Source: Bdellovibrionota bacterium | GTDB taxonomy: Bacteria; Bdellovibrionota; Bdellovibrionia; Bdellovibrionales; JAMPXM01 | Assembly (NCBI GenBank): GCA_963170185.1 | Contig: CAUJGS010000040.1 | Coordinates: 1 to 64,000 of the forward strand | DNA: 64,000 nt | Reading direction: 5' to 3' | Part shown: positions 59,043 to 64,000 of the stretch, piece by piece | Position numbering within the stretch: the first letter of the stretch is position 1 | Layout of the letters: each line of letters starts with the position of its first letter | Made by a program: the position numbers and the translations under genes | The notes under the pieces: generated by a model | Seen by the model: the letters and a program-made list of their open reading frames with translations, nothing else | What the model was told of the DNA's origin: nothing | The model's database searches: none

Positions 59043-60267
59043 GCACCGCCATCCTTTCTGTGTTGCGACCGCTGAAGTTATCCGAGAACTCGTAAGCAAT
59101 GATCGACGGGAGCATCGCTTGGCCCGCGAAGAAAGATTCGATCGTCGAATACGAAATACCAAACCGTGCGCGATCCGATGAGCTTTCCAGTTGATTGGAA
59201 ATCAAATCGTACCGCACGGGCGCCGAGCCCGAATAAGAGTCCGCGCCCTTGCGCGTGAACTCCCAGCCGATACCGATGTCGAGTCCGCGACTCACGCTAT
59301 AGGTCACGCTACCACCGCCGAAGATCGCGTCGCCGGGACGACGATTGACTGTCATCTTGGTCTCTGGTCCCGGAAGCGTGTCGTCTTCGCGAGTTGGAAT
59401 ACGACGAGAAACTCGGTCCGGCAAGACGTAGCGGTAACCGACTTTCGCCGCCAGTTGCCACTTTCTTAGAGGGATATAATTTCCCAGCAGCTGATTCTCA
59501 ATCGCCGTATATCCAAACGCACCGAGATCCGCCAAATCATCCGGGTCGTCGCCCTCTCCCGTCGGAACCGAGAGCAAGGTTTTAAGCTGGGTCGAAAACT
59601 TCTCTTCCTTGTTCATCTGCACGAGGCTCACGATCTGAAGGTCGCCAAGCAAAGTCTCGTCGCGATCCACCAAGGGCTTATACCCCTTCTTCACAAGCGT
59701 CTCTTGCGCCACTATCGCGAGGTTCACGTTGAGCTGATCAAATGCCTCGTTCAGATCGGCGGACGCGTTTCCAACTTGAGCACGAACCGCGGCAAGGTTG
59801 GAACCGTGTTGCGACAGGTTCAAACGGTTTCGGTAGTTCACGATCGGAAGACCAAAACCCACCGTCCACTGCCGAGTGATTCCGCGCGCGTAAACCGGAG
59901 CCAAGTAACGAACCTCCGGAGTTGTATCGACCTTGAGAACTCCCAGCGAAAGCTGATCGCCAAGTCGTTGACTGCCGAATTGATTCAACACCGCCACCAG
60001 CTCGTTCACTCGCGGCTCAAATTGACGAAGCGTCGAAATATCGAACTCAACCGAGTTGATATCTCCAAGAGTCATGAGATCGCCGTTGGAGAGAAACTTC
60101 ATCCCAATGCCCGACACAACTCCCATACGCACCGATGGTGAGTTGATCGCCTCAGGAAGCACTTCGGTCGAGTCGATTGCCCGAGCTATTGAACTCGATA
60201 AGAGCGCGCAGCCAAAGACCGCCAGCGCAAACCGATTCGATGTGTTTTTAAACAATTCGAAGATCAT
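59014..60267 (-). CDS. Outer-membrane beta-barrel protein, paired with giant lipoprotein
   Basis: 417 residues with a signal peptide (FALAVFGCALLSSSIARA). The body alternates strands and turns: ITRQWTVGFGLPIVNYRNRL, WQLAAKVGYRYVLPDRVSRR, AIFGGGSVTYSVSRGLDIGI and ARFGISYSTIESFF. It ends MAVHELWLQLFF with an aromatic last residue, the barrel-insertion signal. A periplasmic helical stretch (VRAQVGNASADLNEAFDQLN) lies between early strands. The predicted barrel is similar to FadL/transport-type or uncharacterised proteins; its substrate is unknown. It overlaps and probably cooperates with the giant lipoprotein encoded next. Confidence 0.72.
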   Translation of the reverse strand: MIFELFKNTSNRFALAVFGCALLSSSIARAIDSTEVLPEAINSPSVRMGVVSGIGMKFLSNGDLMTLGDINSVEFDISTLRQFEPRVNELVAVLNQFGSQRLGDQLSLGVLKVDTTPEVRYLAPVYARGITRQWTVGFGLPIVNYRNRLNLSQHGSNLAAVRAQVGNASADLNEAFDQLNVNLAIVAQETLVKKGYKPLVDRDETLLGDLQIVSLVQMNKEEKFSTQLKTLLSVPTGEGDDPDDLADLGAFGYTAIENQLLGNYIPLRKWQLAAKVGYRYVLPDRVSRRIPTREDDTLPGPETKMTVNRRPGDAIFGGGSVTYSVSRGLDIGIGWEFTRKGADSYSGSAPVRYDLISNQLESSSDRARFGISYSTIESFFAGQAMLPSIIAYEFSDNFSGRNTERMAVHELWLQLFF

Positions 60268-60536
60268 TTCTTCTTTGTTCCCCAGATCCGTTATTTCCGT
60301 CCGCCGGAGTTTGGACTATCGAGAAACGGGCCAAGCCGAGTGTTTCAAATCCGCCGGACACCGTATACCACCGATCGCTAAAAATCCCCAGTCATTCCAA
60401 GGGATTTCGCCCATATTTTTGAGTTCGTAGACTCGTCCCTTTGAATCTCTTGCCAAGTGTTTCATACCCGCCGCGGAACCGGGATGAGGCTTTCAAAGTC
60501 GGTGACACAGAAGGGCACTTCGCCGATGGTGTGCCA

Positions 60537-61742
60537 ATGTCGCTCTCATGTTCCTACAGTCATCTATGCTCTGGCTGCGACTTGCTGTCTCTCTCGCGCA
60601 CCCAAGTCGAAGCAAGGCGCAGTAAAGCGCTCGCCGATCTCGGGCTTGCGCCTTCTCATATCAAAACTGTTTGGATCGGCGATGGCGGCCTCCGCAATCA
60701 TCTCGAGTTTACCTACGAACCGGGACACGAACAGAACCCAGCTCGCCTGGGGCTCCAAACCTCAGCCCGCCTGGGGCTCTACGAAAAATCCGGGCTCGTG
60801 CGATGGCGTAAAACATTGGACCTCGCCGGCTGTCCGCAACTGACGCCGGAACTTGAAGCTTGGCTGCAGGTGTTTCGTCGCGACCTTCCTCCTTTGACAA
60901 AAAAGGCCGGCATTCGCCTACGCGTCTCGCCCGAAGGACGCCGCGGGGTCTGGATCGACACGGCCAATGAGGAAATTCGAGATCTCTTGAACGAGGAAAA
61001 CTGGCTCGTGCGCCAACTCGCGCAAGGCACCGTCGTCGAAATTGGCCAGCGAAGAAAACGCGTCGTCGATGAAAAGTCCGAGGCTTCTACCGGCACACGA
61101 CGTCTTCGCCTGGCGGACCCGGTGCTTGAGCCTTGGTTCCAAACTTTGGACGGTCAGAAAATCTACGGCACCGTCGCAAGCTTCACGCAACCCGGCTGGA
61201 AAGCCGCTGCTGCTTTGACAAAAACCGTCCTACAAAAACTTCCTGACGTGGCGAGCACCGTTCTTGAGTTCGGCGCCGGAAGCGGCGGCTTCACGCTGCC
61301 CCTTCTCAAACGAAAGCATCGTGTTTTCGCTTTCGAATTCGACCGCTTGGCCGTGGCCGCTTTAAAAACGGGGCTCGAACAGCTCCCCCCCGAAGAGCGC
61401 GATCGACTGCAGGTGTTTGAAGGAGACTTCATCCAGTCCGATCGAGCCTGGAAAGCGGCACGTGAAAATCTCGGTCTTGCACCGACAGAATTTTCGGCGG
61501 CGACAGTCCTCGTGGATCCGCCGCGCAGTGGACTCGGAAAATTTCTTGAAACTCTGCTTGGGGACGAGGCGAATCTTCCCAAACACTGGATCTATGTCTC
61601 TTGTTATCCAGAGAGCTTTGCGCGCGATCTTAAGCGCCTAACCGAGCGCGGTTTTCTGCTCGAGGACCTCACTGTCGTCGAGCAGTTTCCCTATACGAAT
61701 CATTTCGAACTCGTCGCCTCAATTATTAAGAAACCAAACTGA
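60537..61742 (+). CDS. TrmA/RlmD-family RNA (uracil-5) methyltransferase
   Basis: The track start is TTG 60441, but ATG 60537 begins directly before the Fe-S cysteines and yields 401 residues; no strong ribosome-binding site decides. CSYSHLCSGCDLL holds the cluster cysteines. SAM fold: TVLEFGAGSGGFTLPLL. VLVDPPRSGLG is motif IV, WIYVSCYPESFARDL carries the catalytic Cys, and VEQFPYTNHFELVA is the C-terminal signature. Target base and RNA (tRNA U54 or 23S rRNA) cannot be told. No TRAM domain is visible. The 173-base upstream region contains an AAATCCC/GGGATTT dyad at 60382-60407. Confidence 0.85.
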   Translation: MSLSCSYSHLCSGCDLLSLSRTQVEARRSKALADLGLAPSHIKTVWIGDGGLRNHLEFTYEPGHEQNPARLGLQTSARLGLYEKSGLVRWRKTLDLAGCPQLTPELEAWLQVFRRDLPPLTKKAGIRLRVSPEGRRGVWIDTANEEIRDLLNEENWLVRQLAQGTVVEIGQRRKRVVDEKSEASTGTRRLRLADPVLEPWFQTLDGQKIYGTVASFTQPGWKAAAALTKTVLQKLPDVASTVLEFGAGSGGFTLPLLKRKHRVFAFEFDRLAVAALKTGLEQLPPEERDRLQVFEGDFIQSDRAWKAARENLGLAPTEFSAATVLVDPPRSGLGKFLETLLGDEANLPKHWIYVSCYPESFARDLKRLTERGFLLEDLTVVEQFPYTNHFELVASIIKKPN

Positions 61743-62606
61743 GAGCCCTTCGCACACGCGGCGCAGATGGTTTTCAACATTCTCCAAACGCTTGAGCACC
61801 GGAGCCGACACGCCAGCCACGCGCGGATCGCGGCTTAGCCGTGGCGAAGCCGCATCCGGGCAATACTCGCCAGGAACAAAGAGGCGCTCCAGGCGTTGTT
61901 CGGTTTCAATTTCCGCGAAAACTTTCGCTAGGGCGCGCTCGGAAAGACGCCCGTTTGCAAACTGCACGACCGCGATGTCCGCCGCCGAATCAAACGCAAA
62001 CGTTTCACCCGCGTTAACGGCCTGACCACTGACACGACGAATGAAGACCTGCGTGTTCATCTTGCGAAGGTCGGCGACATTTTTCTTTGCAAACATATAA
62101 GCGGCGTGGTCGTGTTCGGTGTCGTCGCCGATCATCAAAATGTCCGCCTCGTCCAAAGACTGTTGATCAAGAAGCTTTGCGATCTCGTCCGATTTAAAAT
62201 CGTAGGTTTCTTTACCGATCGGGCGCGTAGCCAAAAAACCTGGATCCGGAAAACGAAACTCCGACAGAAAATTCCAGACCGAAAAACCGAGAATAAATGG
62301 TGTTCCCGAAACCACGGCAAACCCATGATCACGACCTTGTTGATTCGCTTGATCGAGTAGCGAATGATAAAGCGTCGACATTCCAGCAAACGCGACGGGG
62401 TCTTGGAAAAAGCGAATGACTTTTCCGATCGGGTCTAAGATGTGCGAAACCTTGATGGTGTCATCGACATCCGTCACGATCACAAACGCCGACTTTGTCG
62501 ACGGCGCCTGAGGCTCCGACAAAGCCAAGGCATTTGGCGTGGCGCAGCCCAAGCCAACAACCAAATGCAGCTGCACAACGAATAGAATGCGAAGCGAGTA
62601 TTTCAT
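61719..62606 (-). CDS. App1-like (DUF2183) phosphatase, secreted
   Basis: 295 residues. An N-terminal hydrophobic segment with Cys21 (LHLVVGLGC) is a signal peptide, possibly lipoprotein though the lipobox is imperfect. The catalytic core has VTDVDDTIKVSHI (Asp46, Asp48) as HAD-like motif I, VVSGTPFILGFSVWNFLSEF as motif II, and MIGDDTEHDHAAYMFAKKN as motif IV. The family includes yeast App1 phosphatidate phosphatase. Membrane-lipid or other phosphate ester hydrolysis in the periplasm is inferred. Its 3' end overlaps the convergent methyltransferase gene by 24 bases. Confidence 0.82.
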   Translation of the reverse strand: MKYSLRILFVVQLHLVVGLGCATPNALALSEPQAPSTKSAFVIVTDVDDTIKVSHILDPIGKVIRFFQDPVAFAGMSTLYHSLLDQANQQGRDHGFAVVSGTPFILGFSVWNFLSEFRFPDPGFLATRPIGKETYDFKSDEIAKLLDQQSLDEADILMIGDDTEHDHAAYMFAKKNVADLRKMNTQVFIRRVSGQAVNAGETFAFDSAADIAVVQFANGRLSERALAKVFAEIETEQRLERLFVPGEYCPDAASPRLSRDPRVAGVSAPVLKRLENVENHLRRVCEGLSVWFLNN

Positions 62607-62660
62607 GAATCCCCCCTTCCCATTTTCTAACGTTGCCTTTCTCAGCGAGCCTATCGCAAA

Positions 62661-62689
62661 CTGACGCTCTCCTTGGGACCCGGTAGAAT
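62661..62689 (+). promoter_or_regulatory. Candidate promoter upstream of the YheT-like gene
   Basis: CTGACG, 17 bases, TAGAAT: four and five of six consensus bases for -35 and -10 boxes at the ideal spacing. The expected transcription start would lie very near the GGAGG that serves the GTG at 62710, giving a very short leader, which lowers confidence. Confidence 0.3.
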
Positions 62690-62709
62690 ATTCTTGGAGG
62701 TTTGTTCTC

Positions 62710-63870
62710 GTGGAGCCGATGCCTGCTTTGGTCGTGCAGACACTTCAAAAAGAGATCGCCGCCGCTCCGCAGTTCAGATCGCTTTTTGCGAATCTCGGTG
62801 GACATCAACACACTCTAGGTGGCTACTTTCTGCCGCAACCAAGATCTTTGCGGGCTCTAGGAAACAGCGCTCCCAAACCCGAAGACGTCGTTCACTTGAA
62901 AACTCACGACGGCGATCTGCTTGTGGGAGTGCGACACACGCCGGTCGGTGAACCCCAAGGTGTGCTGCACGTGTTCCACGGACTGGCCGGTTCATCGAAT
63001 TCGACATACATGCCTAGAATTGCGGAAACCGCGACACGGCTTGGACTCATCACCATCTTATGGAATCACCGCGGCTGCGGCCCTGGGCGCAAACTCGCCA
63101 AACGCCCCTATCACTCGGGACGAAGCGACGACCTCGGCCGCGCCGTCGAGTACGGCCGCGAACATCACCCGCATCTCAAGCAGATTTTGTTGGGCTACAG
63201 CCTAAGCGCCAATGCCGCTGTTTTGTTGGCCGCGGGTGTGATTCCCGCACAAAGCGAAAGCCCCCTCTCTGCAAGCGAATGGAAACGCCTTGCAAACGCG
63301 TCTCAGCCCGACCTCTGCATCGCCATCAATCCGCCCCTTGATCTCAAACAAAGCGCTCTTCGCCTTAGCCACGGCCCAGCCAAACTATATGGACAGCGCT
63401 TTATCGTGGATCTCCTAGAGTGCTTGCATGATCGCGCAGGCGAACCTGAGGCCGATCAGGCCTTGCGCCAACTCGACAAACATTTTGCGACCTTCCGTTT
63501 TTCCGTTATCGACTTCGATGCCGCCTACACCGGTTTTGCCGGAGGCTTTAAGGACCATCTCGACTACTACAATCGCGCATCATGTGGGCGCTATCTCACG
63601 CGATCAGAAATACCTCTTGTGGTTTTGACCAGCGAGGACGACCCTATTACACGCGGGCTTTCCGATCTCGAAACACCTCTTTCGTCAGGTCCGACGCCGA
63701 ACCTGCTTGCACTGGACTTGCAAACGGCGGGCGGTCACATGGGGTACATCGATCTCAGTTCCGTGCGCGCGACTTGGGACGACAAGCAAGACCGCTGGAT
63801 GGAAGAGCGCATTGCTCTTTATTTGAAGTCGTACTTGAAACTACTGGCGGCTTCGCCGGAAAGGACGTGA
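62710..63870 (+). CDS. Alpha/beta hydrolase, YheT-like (AB hydrolase 4 family)
   Basis: 386 residues from GTG 62710, ten bases behind GGAGG. LHVFHGLAGSSNSTYMPRIA and TILWNHRGCGPGRKLAKRPY are the signature strands of YheT (UPF0017). QILLGYSLSANAAVLLAAG gives the nucleophile Ser, VVLTSEDDPITRGL the Asp, and AGGHMGYIDLSS the His. In the family the elbow reads GxSxGG; here it is GYSLSAN. It is cytoplasmic, likely a carboxylesterase or lipase of unknown substrate. Its stop lies 4 bases before a partial lipoprotein gene. Confidence 0.87.
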   Translation: MEPMPALVVQTLQKEIAAAPQFRSLFANLGGHQHTLGGYFLPQPRSLRALGNSAPKPEDVVHLKTHDGDLLVGVRHTPVGEPQGVLHVFHGLAGSSNSTYMPRIAETATRLGLITILWNHRGCGPGRKLAKRPYHSGRSDDLGRAVEYGREHHPHLKQILLGYSLSANAAVLLAAGVIPAQSESPLSASEWKRLANASQPDLCIAINPPLDLKQSALRLSHGPAKLYGQRFIVDLLECLHDRAGEPEADQALRQLDKHFATFRFSVIDFDAAYTGFAGGFKDHLDYYNRASCGRYLTRSEIPLVVLTSEDDPITRGLSDLETPLSSGPTPNLLALDLQTAGGHMGYIDLSSVRATWDDKQDRWMEERIALYLKSYLKLLAASPERT

Positions 63871-63874
63871 AACT

Positions 63875-64000
63875 TTGGCTTTTCGAACGATTCTACTTCT
63901 CGCGTTCTTGGCATGCTTGGTCTGCACCGGGTGCAAGCCAACCTCCATCTGGCAAACACAGCCTGGGCCCAGTGACGGTCTCTTTTTGGAAGGCCGCCTT
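63875..64000 (+). CDS. Lipoprotein, 5' fragment (runs off the right edge)
   Basis: This gene is absent from the ORF track because it has no stop inside the window. TTG 63875 is preceded by AAAGGA and opens 42 codons: a hydrophobic signal (AFRTILLLAFLACLVC) ending in the lipobox-like CTGC, then KPTSIWQTQPGPSDG. It follows the YheT-like gene by 4 bases and is probably cotranscribed. The rest is outside the window, so no function can be given. The alternative frame from GTG 63867 lacks any signal-peptide character. Confidence 0.6.
   Translation, partial: MAFRTILLLAFLACLVCTGCKPTSIWQTQPGPSDGLFLEGRL

Noticed and set aside
1-64000. tRNA, rRNA, CRISPR, prophage, insertion sequences or defence islands
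   Set aside because: Looked for in all gaps and on both strands; no cloverleaf, repeat-spacer array, transposase or defence-type protein was seen.

Overview
The window looks like chromosome from a Gram-negative predatory or gliding-type bacterium of the Bdellovibrionota/Oligoflexia kind (inference). The GC content is moderate, the coding is dense, and there are very many Sec signal peptides and lipoboxes. It also carries an Agl/Glt-like proton-driven envelope machine, known from Myxococcota and Bdellovibrio, a long membrane-anchored FadE, and many secreted hydrolases. I see no rRNA, tRNA, CRISPR array, phage or insertion sequence, and no gene-free stretch longer than about 260 bases. Both ends cut through genes: a 3'-truncated EF-hand lipoprotein on the left and a 5' fragment of a lipoprotein on the right.

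Layout. 1-7.3 kb: EF-hand lipoprotein (-); a + strand run of glycosyltransferase 9, Cys-rich secreted protein and small outer-membrane barrel; then a convergent ornithine-lipid pair (olsB-like, olsA-like) and a Cys-rich lipoprotein. 7.4-13.9 kb: single-Cys redoxin, DsbD/ScsB-type reductase, GT39 glycosyltransferase and YihY, then two small envelope proteins. 14-20.3 kb: carboxylesterase, LysR regulator with a clear dyad operator, NDH-2 and PepN. 20.3-28.3 kb: a secreted protein-arginine deiminase translationally coupled to a small periplasmic protein, a 5'-deleted bile-acid-type symporter directly behind soluble transhydrogenase, an AI-2E-family permease, a HAD phosphatase and an HtrA-like protease with a large unassigned C-terminus. 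28.3-30.9 kb: ankyrin protein, TruC-like pseudouridine synthase and SelO.

30.9-35.2 kb is the most coherent system. A tight five-gene operon encodes a GYF-GYF-PilZ protein, a TolQ/ExbB/MotA-type channel subunit, two ExbD/TolR subunits and an FHA-TM-TonB/AgmX protein. This is the core of an AglRQS/GltG-like trans-envelope motor with a possible built-in c-di-GMP input. 35.4-43.5 kb holds a penicillin-binding protein, a small repeat element, two secreted proteins of unknown role, a large secreted alpha/beta hydrolase and a periplasmic beta-carbonic anhydrase. 43.6-50.6 kb: TetR regulator with FadE, a Lys/Ala-rich SH3-like protein, MtgA and a 610-residue membrane protein I do not recognise. 50.6-64 kb: histidine phosphatase, two lipoproteins, a minus-strand run of barrel protein, giant lipoprotein, glutathione peroxidase, ThiXYZ-like ABC importer and response regulator, then a TrmA-family RNA methyltransferase, an App1-like phosphatase and a YheT hydrolase.

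Common threads are envelope construction (ornithine lipids, LPS sugars, peptidoglycan enzymes), periplasmic thiol and peroxide handling (DsbD, redoxin, glutathione peroxidase) and secreted enzymes. Many functions rest on motifs read by eye. No database search was possible.
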